Positions 9,432-17,559 of a stretch of 64,000 nucleotides of DNA are shown piece after piece; within the stretch, counting starts at the first letter, position 1, and each line of letters begins with the position of its first letter. Origin of the DNA: an uncultured Paracoccaceae bacterium (GTDB lineage Bacteria; Pseudomonadota; Alphaproteobacteria; Rhodobacterales; Rhodobacteraceae); the NCBI GenBank assembly GCA_947499725.1, contig CANMPK010000004.1, forward strand, positions 1 to 64,000. Direction: 5' to 3'. Both the position numbers and the translations under genes were made by a program. Below the pieces are notes generated by a model, which was not told the origin of the DNA, did not search any database, and saw nothing but the letters and a program-made list of their open reading frames with translations.

Positions 9432-9965
9432 ATGACTAAAACAATTTTCTCCACCATTGCTGCGATCAGCGTCATGACAGCCGGTTCTGCATTTGCAGAA
9501 GACGTTGAGATTTATCTGACAGATATGCTGGACAACGTTCAAAGCGGTTACTGCTTGGACATCGCTCGCGCGCAGGGTGATGCGGCAGACCCAGCGGATG
9601 GCCTGCAAGGGCACACATGCTACAGCCCAGCGGGCACATTGGGTGTGGATCAAGCGTTTGATTCCGAGCAATTCGCAGATGGCATCCTGTACATGACCAA
9701 GTTTGACGTGTGCACAGAGGTGAATTCTACAGAAGCAGGCACATCCATCGAGCTGGCGGATTGTGACGGCAGCGATGCGCAGTCTTTTGTGTTCTCTGGT
9801 GAAGGCACAATCACACCGGCATCTGCAACTGGCATGTGCCTGACGATGGCTGAAGACACACGCACAGGCCGCAGCGATGCGAACCAGATTAAAGTTCTGT
9901 CTCTGGAAGAGTGCAGCGACGATCTGGCGGCATACCAAACATGGTCTGCACGTAGCGGTCTGTAA
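9432..9965 (+). CDS. Exported beta-trefoil-like (ricin-type) protein, function unknown
   Basis: A 177-residue protein with a clear Sec signal peptide (MTKTIFSTIAAISVMTAGSAFA, cleaved before ED). The mature part has six Cys residues in repeating units (SGYCLDIARA, FDVCTEV, TGMCLTMAEDT) and ends YQTWSA, which resembles the QxW repeats of ricin-type trefoil lectins. A sugar-binding role is inferred. The internal ATG at 9432 is chosen over an upstream start because AAGGAC lies just before it and the signal peptide begins there. It follows the secretion operon after 179 bases and has its own terminator. Confidence 0.78.
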   Translation: MTKTIFSTIAAISVMTAGSAFAEDVEIYLTDMLDNVQSGYCLDIARAQGDAADPADGLQGHTCYSPAGTLGVDQAFDSEQFADGILYMTKFDVCTEVNSTEAGTSIELADCDGSDAQSFVFSGEGTITPASATGMCLTMAEDTRTGRSDANQIKVLSLEECSDDLAAYQTWSARSGL

Positions 9966-9990
9966 GACCCAGCTTTAGACACAACGAAAG

Positions 9991-10020
9991 GGCCGACCAT
10001 TTTGCATGGTCGGCCTTTTC
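9991..10020. terminator. Bidirectional terminator between convergent genes
   Basis: GGCCGACCAT and ATGGTCGGCC form a perfect 10-base stem around TTTGC, with TTTT on the right and AAA on the left. It serves the trefoil gene and the convergent protease gene. Confidence 0.92.
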
Positions 10021-10034
10021 ATTTTTGAAGGTGT

Positions 10035-10736
10035 TTAGCCTTCTGACAGGATCTTTTGCAGGGTTTGCACGCTCAGCGCAGTTCCCACGGAAACATCCCG
10101 ACCGCCCATCGCGGCTTTGGATGAGATCACAGAGACCAATTTAGGGTCAGTTCCCTTTTGGATTTGCATCACAGGGGCGCCCGAGGCTCCGAAGTTGACT
10201 TCGCAGTTCATCACCATGGTTTCCTGCTGGCGTGCCAAGATTTCGCAAGGGAAGACAAGGCGCGGGTCGTTCTTATGTCCGATTGTGTAAGACACGACGC
10301 CAAGGTTGCCTGCGTTGGTTCCCGTTGAAATTTTCACAGGATGAGCGACAGAGGTCGGGATCGGCGCTTCTAGCTTGAGTAGGGCTAGATCATAAGGCAG
10401 ATGCGACGTGTGCTTCTTCTTGTGTCGGTATTGCGGGTGCTGGGTGGCACGGGCAACAATGCGGCTTGCGCTAGACTTTCCGGCTTTCAGGCCTGCCTGA
10501 AATTCCATCTTGCTTGGCGCAATGCGTTTGCCAGTCCGCGGGCTATAAAGACAATGCGCTGCAGTCAAAACCAAGTCTGACGCAACAAGCGCACCGGTAC
10601 ACATAGATTTACCGGAGAATACAATTCGCCCAATGGCGTCTCCTCCCGGTAGACCTTTGCCGGATGTGATAGATTGGCCGGCACTTACGCTCGGCAAAGC
10701 CATCATCGCGGCACATATAATAGATGTTACTCGCAC
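10035..10736 (-). CDS. Trypsin-like (S1) serine protease, exported
   Basis: A 233-residue protein with a Sec signal peptide (MRVTSIICAAMMALPSVSAGQ). The catalytic triad is visible: His61 in LTAAHC, Asp116 in YDLALLKL and Ser185 in FGASGAPV. The Ser motif is GASGAP in place of the usual GDSGGP, and the Asp that sets trypsin specificity is not obvious. Four Cys suggest two disulfides. The GTG at 10734-10736 is preferred because AAGGAG lies five bases upstream and the signal peptide starts there. An upstream in-frame GTG at 10799 would bury the signal. Periplasmic or secreted, substrate unknown. Its position beside the adhesin is suggestive only. Confidence 0.82.
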   Translation of the reverse strand: MRVTSIICAAMMALPSVSAGQSITSGKGLPGGDAIGRIVFSGKSMCTGALVASDLVLTAAHCLYSPRTGKRIAPSKMEFQAGLKAGKSSASRIVARATQHPQYRHKKKHTSHLPYDLALLKLEAPIPTSVAHPVKISTGTNAGNLGVVSYTIGHKNDPRLVFPCEILARQQETMVMNCEVNFGASGAPVMQIQKGTDPKLVSVISSKAAMGGRDVSVGTALSVQTLQKILSEG

Positions 10737-10991
10737 AGGTTCTCCTTTTCGGTTGAACCCAAAAGGCCCCCGCGCTTTGGCAACAATCGGGCACAACACG
10801 TTCCATTTGCGGCCCGATCTCGGTCAATTGTGCGCTTTTCGCCAGATTGATCGAATTTGCTGGGGCAATTGCAGCCAAACCAAGGCAGCGTCTTTAAATT
10901 TTCAGAATTGAGGCAGGTCGTGAGGGCGCATTTTTTTCGGAGGCGTCACGCTTTGGGGAAAGATTCGAAATGATTCCCCTCTAATCCCTAG

Positions 10992-11000
10992 TTATCCACA
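10992..11000 (+). promoter_or_regulatory. DnaA box
   Basis: TTATCCACA is a perfect match to the high-affinity DnaA box. It sits between two GATTC sites and a TTAA-N7-TTAA motif. Confidence 0.5.
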
Positions 11001-11041
11001 GGAAAGAAACCACAAGATGTTGACCCAAATTCGATGGGTGG

Positions 11042-11056
11042 TTAAAAATTTTTTAA
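11042..11056. promoter_or_regulatory. Candidate CtrA-binding site
   Basis: TTAA, AAATTTT, TTAA fits the CtrA consensus spacing exactly and lies 70 bases upstream of the membrane-protein start. The stretch is AT-rich, so a chance match is possible. Confidence 0.4.
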
Positions 11057-11125
11057 AGTCTCCAATTGATTTGTTTTCGGAGACGAACCTGCGTGAATTT
11101 GAGAAGGTGGAGGGTGCTTTAGCTT

Positions 11126-12037
11126 ATGCAAAAGCGGAAGATCATGAGTGAGTCACGCATTCAGCAGCCTGGCCCGAAGTCAAAGGCTCCGTCCAAGACT
11201 GTTCAGGTGAATAGTATTTCGGGCACTGGGAAGGTTAATGTTGGTGTGAACCCATCCGCACCGTCTGCGGCGGCGCAACAGCCGGTTTCTAAGAAGACAG
11301 CTGTTCAGAAGGCACCAGTTCAGCAACCACGGTCAATGACGCCAGCGGTCCAGCAACCGGCGCCTCAGAAAGCGCAGGGTGCGAAATTCAATGCTGGCGT
11401 CTTTGTGCAAGCGGCAGGGGCGAAAGTTGTGCCTATGATCAAGAGTGGCTTTGAAAAGCGTAGCAAGGCGCGTGCTGAGAAAGCAGCGCAGGCGAAGCAG
11501 GCAAAACCTGTTGCCTCAAAAGAACCATTCCGTCCGGGGTTGCGTCTGTTGACTTTGGCTGGGGCGACCCTCTCGGTGATGATTGTTTTGATGCTGGTGC
11601 TGCAATTCGCGGGGCGCGAGACAGAGACGCAGACTGCTGCGACATCGCCTACGGTGGCACCGACAACAGAGGTGCAGCCGCTTAACACGAGCGCTGAACC
11701 GTTTGCCGCCCAAGCTGATACAACATCAAGTGTCCAATCCAGCAGTGATGTTTTGGTCGGAAATATCATCGATGCGTTGCGCCAGTCTGCCAACAGCGCA
11801 CCATCGGCTGAAACTGCGAGCGCACCGGCTTCTGCAGGAAGTGGTCAGGCCGCAGCGGCCAATAATCTCGCACAGATTGTGGTGGGGGCTTTGGCGCAAG
11901 GTAAATCTGAGGCAGAGATCCAGACTCTTTTGAATGAGGCGCAAGCCAAGGGAGAGATCCAAGTGCCAGCCCCGCTGCTACGAGAAGATGGCTCTGTGGA
12001 TGCGTCGACAATCCTAACTCTGTTTGCAGGGAATTAA
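11126..12037 (+). CDS. Single-pass membrane protein with disordered cytoplasmic tail, unknown function
   Basis: A 303-residue protein (297 if translation begins at the ATG at 11144; neither start has an ideal ribosome binding site). Residues 1-138 are rich in Pro, Gln, Ala, Ser and Lys and look disordered. A single membrane helix spans ~141-163 (LLTLAGATLSVMIVLMLVLQFAG). A Ser/Ala/Thr-rich linker leads to a small conserved-looking C-terminal block (~245-303), with AQIVVGALAQGKSEAEIQTLL. The positive-inside rule puts the N-terminus in the cytoplasm and the C-terminal block in the periplasm. I do not recognise the family. Possible roles are cell-envelope scaffold or partner of the two exported LysM proteins that follow. 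Confidence 0.7.
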   Translation: MQKRKIMSESRIQQPGPKSKAPSKTVQVNSISGTGKVNVGVNPSAPSAAAQQPVSKKTAVQKAPVQQPRSMTPAVQQPAPQKAQGAKFNAGVFVQAAGAKVVPMIKSGFEKRSKARAEKAAQAKQAKPVASKEPFRPGLRLLTLAGATLSVMIVLMLVLQFAGRETETQTAATSPTVAPTTEVQPLNTSAEPFAAQADTTSSVQSSSDVLVGNIIDALRQSANSAPSAETASAPASAGSGQAAAANNLAQIVVGALAQGKSEAEIQTLLNEAQAKGEIQVPAPLLREDGSVDASTILTLFAGN

Positions 12038-12158
12038 TTCACCAATTGTTTCTGCGTCTGGCGGCTGCTCGTTAGGACGCGAATTTAAACGTCACTGATT
12101 TACCCAAGCACAAGCTTGGTTTCCTACGAGAAAGCTCGGGGAAGTAACTGGGGGAAGT

Positions 12159-13232
12159 ATGAAGAGAATTTTGAGCGCCCTTGCGGTCGTATCTGGTTTG
12201 GCTGCTGGATCTGCTGCGGCGCAGACCTGTGGCGGTGTTTACACTGTAAAAGGCGGGGACAGCCTGTCCTTGATTGCGGACTCTTTGTATAAAGATGCCG
12301 GCAAATGGACGAGCATCCATTCCAACAACATCAAAACGATTGGTCCAAGGCCAAATGCTTTGCGTGTTGGCATGAGATTGAACATCACCTGCTTGGATGG
12401 TCTGCCGACTGGCTTGGAAGGCGGCACAGTTGTGGCCGCGGCGCCTGTTGCGGCGCAACCTGTTCAAATTCAGGAAGGTGACGCGAGCATCCGTCACAAG
12501 ATCAACCTGCTGACAGGCGATGGCTATGCGCCGTTCACTGCGAAAGATCTGCACAATGGCGGTATGCTGACCGATATCGTGGATGCGGCGATGAAAGAGG
12601 CCAATCCGGATCAGGGCTATGCCATCCACTGGGTCGACCACTGGGGGTCTCATATGGATCCACTGCTGTCCAACGCTTTGCTGGATGCGGGTTTCCCATG
12701 GGGTAAGCCGGATTGCGAAGCTGCGCCAGATGAGATGCGCTGCCGGAACTTCCTGTTCTCTGACCCGATGTTTGAGATGTTGGTGCTGATGTTCGTGGAT
12801 AAGTCTCGTCCGTTTAGCTACGTGAATGACGAAGATCTGTTTGGGAAAACCATTTGTCGTCCGGCCAGTTATTCCACCTACTTCTTTGACGAGAATGGCC
12901 GCAACTGGATGCGTGATGGCAAGGTGAACGTGGTTCAGCCAGCGAGCGCGAAAGAGTGCTATGAAATGGTGCTGGAAGGCAAAGCAGATGCGGTTGCCAT
13001 GAATGAATTCACTGGCCGTGCCGAGCTAAAGCAGTTTGGCTTTACGGAGCAGTTTGATGTTGTGCCACAGCCGATCTCGATCGCTGGTCTGCACATGATC
13101 GTTCACAAGACCCACCCTGAAGCGCAGCAAATTCTGACTTTGCTGAATGATGGTCTGCGCGGCATTCATGAAAACGGCACGTACCGTAAGGTGATCGAGG
13201 ATCACTTGGCGCGTATCTGGGCTGGCTATTAA
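12159..13232 (+). CDS. LysM plus solute-binding-like periplasmic protein, copy 1
   Basis: A 357-residue exported protein. A Sec signal peptide (1-21, ending AAAQ) is followed by one LysM peptidoglycan-binding domain (~25-75, VYTVKGGDSLSLIADSLYKD), a short linker and a domain (~105-357) with the look of a type 2 periplasmic solute-binding protein: a conserved LLTGDGYAPF strand, a FPWGKPDC segment, FSDPMFEM, and GKTICRP. This ties a ligand-sensing fold to the cell wall. No ABC transporter permease or ATPase for uptake lies nearby. It has a paralogue immediately downstream. The leader holds GGGGAAGT twice, the second serving as ribosome binding site. Confidence 0.83.
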   Translation: MKRILSALAVVSGLAAGSAAAQTCGGVYTVKGGDSLSLIADSLYKDAGKWTSIHSNNIKTIGPRPNALRVGMRLNITCLDGLPTGLEGGTVVAAAPVAAQPVQIQEGDASIRHKINLLTGDGYAPFTAKDLHNGGMLTDIVDAAMKEANPDQGYAIHWVDHWGSHMDPLLSNALLDAGFPWGKPDCEAAPDEMRCRNFLFSDPMFEMLVLMFVDKSRPFSYVNDEDLFGKTICRPASYSTYFFDENGRNWMRDGKVNVVQPASAKECYEMVLEGKADAVAMNEFTGRAELKQFGFTEQFDVVPQPISIAGLHMIVHKTHPEAQQILTLLNDGLRGIHENGTYRKVIEDHLARIWAGY

Positions 13233-13242
13233 GGAGCGCATG

Positions 13243-14280
13243 ATGGGCTTGAAGCGACTTTCCAAGAAGCTGGCCCGCCTTGCGCTGGCCGTGGGGCCAT
13301 TGGCGGCCATTGTTCCGACAGCGGCTTATGCTGCTTGCGATGTGGATTATGTGGTGCAAGGCGGGGACAACCTGTTTTCGATTGCCGAGGATCACTATGG
13401 CACGCGTGAGCGTTGGAGCCTGATCTATTATCGCAATCAGGATGTTTTGATTGGCTCTTCGGTTGTGCCGGGCCGCTCGCTTTTCATTCCTTGTCCGGCT
13501 GAGCAACCTAAGCCTGACGCAACACCATTGCAGCGCCAAGATGCGGAGCTGACCTTGCTGACAGGCAATTCTATTGGCCCGTTTGCGCACCGGTCTTTGC
13601 CGGGGCAGGGGGTTGTAACAGAGCTGGTGAACGCGGCATTGGAATTGGCGCCGTCGCCGGTGTCTTACGCGATCAATTGGGATGATGATTGGTCCACGCA
13701 TGTGGATCACATGAATGCGCAGGACTTTGACATGGGGTTCCCATGGCCCAAACCGGATTGCGCTGCGCCATCACCGAATGAGCAATGTCAGGCGTTTCAC
13801 TTCTCTGATCCGGTGATGAGCATGCCGGTGATGTTGTTTGTGCGGACGGACAATCAATTCACATTCGTGAAAGACGACGATGTGATTGGCAAAACCCTGT
13901 GTCGCCCAGAAGGCATGTTGAATGATGATCTGGATACCGCAGATCGTCGTTGGCTGAGCGAAGGTAAAATTGATCTGGTGCAAGCGGCCACGACACATGA
14001 TTGTTTCGCGCAATTGGCCGATCGTAAGGTGGATGCTGTTGCGGTTGATCTGTTTACTGGTGCTTCGGCCTTGGTAGACAGTGGGCTGCGCAATTCGGTT
14101 GTGCCGCTGGAGCGGTCTTTGTCCAGCACGAGCCTGCATGTGGTGATTTCCAAACGCCATTGGCGCGGGACGTCGCATCTGTATCGCGTGAACGCCGGGC
14201 TGAAGGCGCTGCGCGAAAGCGGGCGGTTTGATGAGATCATGGCGCGGCACCTAGAGCTGTTCTGGGGCCAGTTGCAATAA
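13243..14280 (+). CDS. LysM plus solute-binding-like periplasmic protein, copy 2
   Basis: A 345-residue paralogue of the preceding gene with the same order: signal peptide (ending AYAAC), LysM (~30-80, YVVQGGDNLFSIAEDHYG) and solute-binding-like domain. It shares LLTG, FPWPKPDC, FHFSDPVMSMPV and GKTLCRP with copy 1 but is clearly diverged elsewhere. Two ATGs stand in tandem at 13240 and 13243. The second is preferred because AAGGAG (13231-13236) lies six bases before it. The upstream stop overlaps that ribosome binding site, so the pair is co-translated. A strong terminator follows. Confidence 0.83.
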   Translation: MGLKRLSKKLARLALAVGPLAAIVPTAAYAACDVDYVVQGGDNLFSIAEDHYGTRERWSLIYYRNQDVLIGSSVVPGRSLFIPCPAEQPKPDATPLQRQDAELTLLTGNSIGPFAHRSLPGQGVVTELVNAALELAPSPVSYAINWDDDWSTHVDHMNAQDFDMGFPWPKPDCAAPSPNEQCQAFHFSDPVMSMPVMLFVRTDNQFTFVKDDDVIGKTLCRPEGMLNDDLDTADRRWLSEGKIDLVQAATTHDCFAQLADRKVDAVAVDLFTGASALVDSGLRNSVVPLERSLSSTSLHVVISKRHWRGTSHLYRVNAGLKALRESGRFDEIMARHLELFWGQLQ

Positions 14281-14311
14281 CCCCGCGCTTTGCGGTTTAA
14301 GAGACAAGACG

Positions 14312-14342
14312 CCGGCGCGGGATTCTGCGCCGGTTTTCTTTT
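14312..14342 (+). terminator. Rho-independent terminator after the LysM pair
   Basis: CCGGCGC and GCGCCGG form a stem around an eight-base loop, followed by TTTTCTTTT. The phnM-like gene begins 17 bases later. Confidence 0.9.
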
Positions 14343-14359
14343 GATGGATGAGGATGCTC

Positions 14360-15499
14360 ATGGCGCTGACGGTTCGGTTGTCCAATGCAGAGGTTTTGAC
14401 CCCAGAGGGGATGGAGGCCTGCGATCTGGCTTTGTCAGGTGGTGTGATTGCGCCGGATGCGGATGGGCGCGTGGTGGATCTGTCTGGCTATCTGCTGCTG
14501 CCGGCTTTGGTGGATATTCACGGAGATGGGTTTGAGCGTCATCTGGCGCCGCGTCGTGGGGCGATGAAGGATCTCGGGCAGGGGCTGTTGTCTGCCGATG
14601 CAGAGCTGGCCAGCAATGGGATCGCGACGGCGACTTTGGCGCAGTTCTACAGCTGGGAAGGCGGCATGCGGGGCGCGGCTTTTGCAGAGCGGTTTTTGAA
14701 GGCACACCGCGAGGTTGGGCTGTTGACGGATACTTTGGTGCAGTTGCGGTTTGAGACCCATATGCTGGAGGATTACGCGGCGTTTGCGGCTTTGGTGGCG
14801 GAATACGACGTGCCTTATGTGGTGTTTAACGATCACCTGCCGCATGACGCTTTGCTGAAGGGCAAACGCCCACCGCGTTTAACAGGGCAGGCGTTGAAGG
14901 GCGGACGTTCGCCTGAAGCGCATTTGGAGATGCTCAAGGCCTTGCATGAACGGCGCGAAGAGGTGCCTGCGGCGTTGGCGGGATTGGCGGCTGAGTTGTA
15001 TGGCAAAGGTGTTCGGCTCGGCAGTCATGATGATGCAACGGCTGAGGCGCGGGCTGTGTTTCAAGCGCAGGGGATTTCGATTTCTGAATTCCCTGAAACG
15101 CTGGAGGCTGCGCAAGCGGCGCGTGACACGGGTGGCCAGATCATTCTGGGTGCGCCGAATGTCGTGCGGGGTGGTTCGCATTCGGGGAATGTGTCCGCGC
15201 AGGATTTGGTGGCGGAAGGGCTGTGTGATGCTTTGGCGTCGGACTATCACTATCCGGCGTTGCGGCAGGCGGCGTTTAAGTTGGCGGATGACGGGACTGT
15301 GGATTTTGCTTCGGCGTGGCGGCTTGTGTCTGAAGGGCCAGCGGCGATGTTGGGGCTGGTGGATCGCGGGGCATTGGCAGATGGTCTGCGCGCGGATGTG
15401 GTTGTGATGCACAAAGAGACCCGCCGGATCGAGGCGACTTTGAGTGCGGGGAAAGTGACGTATTTGGCCGGTGAGGCTGCATCGCGGTTTATGGCCTAG
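14360..15499 (+). CDS. phnM: PhnM-like alpha-D-ribose 1-methylphosphonate 5-triphosphate diphosphatase
   Basis: A 379-residue amidohydrolase. It has LPALVDIHGDGFERH near the N-terminus (metal ligands HxD/E-H), LRFETH, HDDAT and SDYHYPALRQAA near the C-terminus, all matching PhnM. PhnM removes pyrophosphate from the ribose triphosphate intermediate of the C-P lyase pathway. No other phn gene is present in the window, so here it may act on another substrate or serve a phn operon elsewhere. Of three in-frame ATGs (14348, 14354, 14360) the last is preferred: GAGG lies six bases upstream. Confidence 0.88.
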   Translation: MALTVRLSNAEVLTPEGMEACDLALSGGVIAPDADGRVVDLSGYLLLPALVDIHGDGFERHLAPRRGAMKDLGQGLLSADAELASNGIATATLAQFYSWEGGMRGAAFAERFLKAHREVGLLTDTLVQLRFETHMLEDYAAFAALVAEYDVPYVVFNDHLPHDALLKGKRPPRLTGQALKGGRSPEAHLEMLKALHERREEVPAALAGLAAELYGKGVRLGSHDDATAEARAVFQAQGISISEFPETLEAAQAARDTGGQIILGAPNVVRGGSHSGNVSAQDLVAEGLCDALASDYHYPALRQAAFKLADDGTVDFASAWRLVSEGPAAMLGLVDRGALADGLRADVVVMHKETRRIEATLSAGKVTYLAGEAASRFMA

Positions 15500-15512
15500 C
15501 CACAAACGCAAA

Positions 15513-15532
15513 CGCCCGCCTTGCGGCGGGCG
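15513..15532 (+). terminator. Hairpin between phnM and purK
   Basis: CGCCCGCC and GGCGGGCG around TTGC form a perfect eight-base stem between convergent genes. The T-run after it is broken (CGGATGTTTT). Confidence 0.65.
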
Positions 15533-15571
15533 CGGATGTTTTCCGTTTCAAGCGCGGTGTGACCCGCCGCT

Positions 15572-16648
15572 TTACTTGCTATCTGGGCTCACGCGGTTGA
15601 TGTGACCCATCTTGCGACCGGCTTTGACCTCTTCCTTACCGTAGAGGTGAACCGCCACATGGCTTTCCACCAGCAGGTCTGGCACGCGATCCATATCGTC
15701 ACCGATCAGGTTTTCCATCACCACATCAGAGTGACGTTTGCCGTCGCCCAAAGGCAGGCCAACCACCGCACGAATGTGTTGTTCGAATTGATCCACAGCA
15801 CAGCCGTTTTGTGTCCAGTGACCGGAGTTGTGCACGCGCGGAGCGACTTCGTTTACGATGAGGCCTTCTGCAGTGACGAAGAGCTCGACACCCATGACGC
15901 CGATATAATCCAATTCGTTCAGGATTTTCGATGCCATCAGAACTGCGTCCATCCGCATGCCAGCACTGAGTTTGGCAGGGACAGTTGTTGTGCTTAGGAT
16001 ACCGCCGACGTGGACGTTTTCGCCTGGATCATAGCAGGCCACTTCGCCGGATGGGCCGCGGGCGGCAATCACAGAGACTTCATGGCTGAAGTTCACAAAG
16101 CCTTCCAAAACGGATGGCGCGTCTGCCATGTCGGCCCAAGCGTTGGCTGCGTCGCCTGAAGAATTCAGGCGGGCTTGGCCTTTGCCGTCATAGCCAAAGC
16201 GGCATGTTTTCAGAATGGACGGCGTGCCGATTGTTTCGATCGCCTTGTCCAAATCCGCTGCGCTGTTGACCGCGGCGAATGGCGCGACCTTCAGGCCGAG
16301 GCCAGACAGGAAGTTCTTTTCGATGATACGGTCTTGGCTGACGCGCAGTGCTTCGCGGTTTGGGCGGATGTCACGATGGGCTTCGAGGATATCCAGCGCG
16401 GAAGTTGGAATGTTTTCGAACTCATAAGTGATGACGTCGACCGCATTGGCGAAGGCCACCAAAGCCGCTTCGTCTTCATAAGAAGCTGTTGTGACTTGAT
16501 CCGCCACTTGGCCTGCAGGTGGGTTCGCGCCCGGTTCGAAGATATGGGTTTTATAGCCCAGACGGGACGCCGCCACAGACAGCATGCGGCCCAACTGGCC
16601 ACCGCCTAGAATACCAACGGTGCTTCCGATTTTCAGTGCTTCACTCAT
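15572..16648 (-). CDS. purK: N5-carboxyaminoimidazole ribonucleotide synthase (PurK)
   Basis: A 358-residue ATP-grasp enzyme of purine synthesis that makes N5-CAIR from AIR, bicarbonate and ATP. Visible marks are the N-terminal [12 protein letters not shown], the ATP-grasp loop RFGYDGKGQ and [14 protein letters not shown] near the C-terminal end. The frame is open further upstream, but homologues begin at [17 protein letters not shown]. That ATG (16646-16648) lies inside the end of purE as an eight-base ATGAGTGA overlap, the usual coupling for purEK. Confidence 0.96.
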   Translation of the reverse strand: MSEALKIGSTVGILGGGQLGRMLSVAASRLGYKTHIFEPGANPPAGQVADQVTTASYEDEAALVAFANAVDVITYEFENIPTSALDILEAHRDIRPNREALRVSQDRIIEKNFLSGLGLKVAPFAAVNSAADLDKAIETIGTPSILKTCRFGYDGKGQARLNSSGDAANAWADMADAPSVLEGFVNFSHEVSVIAARGPSGEVACYDPGENVHVGGILSTTTVPAKLSAGMRMDAVLMASKILNELDYIGVMGVELFVTAEGLIVNEVAPRVHNSGHWTQNGCAVDQFEQHIRAVVGLPLGDGKRHSDVVMENLIGDDMDRVPDLLVESHVAVHLYGKEEVKAGRKMGHINRVSPDSK

Positions 16649-17129
16649 CGACAGGTTCATCCGCAATAGAGGCTGAGAGGGCTGTGCGCCAGTCATCCAA
16701 ACGTTTGGCGAGGGTGTCATCTTGCAGGGCAAGAATACCGGCCGCCATCAGGCCGCCGTTCTTTGCGCCTGCTGCGCCGATGGCCATTGTGGCCACTGGA
16801 AAGCCGCGCGGCATTTGCAGGATGGAATAGAGGCTATCGACGCCAGACAGCGCTTTGGTTTGCACCGGAATGCCAATCACGGGCACGCGGGTTTTGCTGG
16901 CCATCATGCCCGGCAGGTGCGCGGCGCCGCCTGCGCCTGCGATGATTACTTGCAGGCCGCGGTCAACGGCGGTTTTGCCGTAGTCCCAAAGACGGTCTGG
17001 GGTGCGATGGGCAGATACGATCTTGGCTTCGTAAGGGACGCCTAGTTCATCCAGAACGTCTGCTGCTTCTTTCATGGTTGGCCAATCTGATTGGCTGCCC
17101 ATGATGATTCCCACTTTGATGTCGCTCAT
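16641..17129 (-). CDS. purE: N5-carboxyaminoimidazole ribonucleotide mutase (PurE, class I)
   Basis: A 162-residue class I PurE that converts N5-CAIR to CAIR, the step after PurK. The substrate-binding motifs are GSQSDWPTM near the N-terminus, [12 protein letters not shown] and [15 protein letters not shown]. First gene of purEK. Its ribosome binding site is locked in a hairpin (see 17135-17154), which may control translation. Confidence 0.96.
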   Translation of the reverse strand: MSDIKVGIIMGSQSDWPTMKEAADVLDELGVPYEAKIVSAHRTPDRLWDYGKTAVDRGLQVIIAGAGGAAHLPGMMASKTRVPVIGIPVQTKALSGVDSLYSILQMPRGFPVATMAIGAAGAKNGGLMAAGILALQDDTLAKRLDDWRTALSASIADEPVDE

Positions 17130-17134
17130 TGTCT

Positions 17135-17154
17135 GCCTTCCGCTAAAGGAAGGC
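17135..17154 (-). promoter_or_regulatory. Hairpin covering the purE ribosome binding site
   Basis: On the minus strand GCCTTCC, TTTAGC, GGAAGGC form a perfect seven-base stem. The 3' arm is the purE Shine-Dalgarno sequence GGAAGG, which sits about six bases before the ATG. Confidence 0.55.
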
Positions 17155-17176
17155 GCACTATACTCAGATCGCCCCC

Positions 17177-17401
17177 TTAGGCAATAATGTCAGGGGTCAA
17201 TCGGTCCTCGATATAGGCGATTTTATCCTTCAAACGCAGCTTTTGCTTCTTGAGACGTTGAATCGTGAGCTGATCGCCGGTGCCACGATCGACCAAAGCG
17301 CTGATCGCATCGTCTAAATCGCGGTGTTCTTGGCGGAATACCTCGAGTTCGACGCGCAAAACATCGTCTGTTTTCATCGACAATTCGTTGAGGGGATTCA
17401 T
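17177..17401 (-). CDS. DUF465 (YdcH-like) small coiled-coil protein
   Basis: A 74-residue, highly charged helical protein with the DUF465 pattern: [15 protein letters not shown] in the first half and [19 protein letters not shown] in the second. Function is unknown in the family. A second ATG at codon 9 is an alternative start ([10 protein letters not shown]). It lies 47 bases downstream of purE's promoter side and on the same strand as purEK but before them, so it is read separately. Confidence 0.85.
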   Translation of the reverse strand: MNPLNELSMKTDDVLRVELEVFRQEHRDLDDAISALVDRGTGDQLTIQRLKKQKLRLKDKIAYIEDRLTPDIIA

Positions 17402-17559
17402 ATGGGATCGTCCTGACGTCTTTCATATTGAAGATAGCGGTTTGGCGCGTCAAAGCAAAGCCCTTGCGCTTGTTCGCGGACATCCCCATATTCTTTTTAA
17501 TCGGGTTGCCTAAATGGGACCCAAATACCCCCACGCCGCTTTACGTAAAGGACGTGTCG

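Larger units (their letters stand above)
10737..11125. other. Intergenic region with GANTC, DnaA-type and CtrA-type motifs
   Basis: Roughly 390 bases with no supported gene. From 10962 it holds GATTCGAA, GATTCCCCTCT (10972-10982, identical to the word at 943-953), a perfect DnaA box TTATCCACA (10992-11000) and TTAA-N7-TTAA (11042-11056). It is the promoter region of the membrane protein gene at 11126. Confidence 0.55.

Noticed and set aside
14290-14535. 81-codon plus-strand frame before phnM
   Set aside because: It overlaps the terminator and phnM in another frame; Gly/Cys-rich shadow of phnM.
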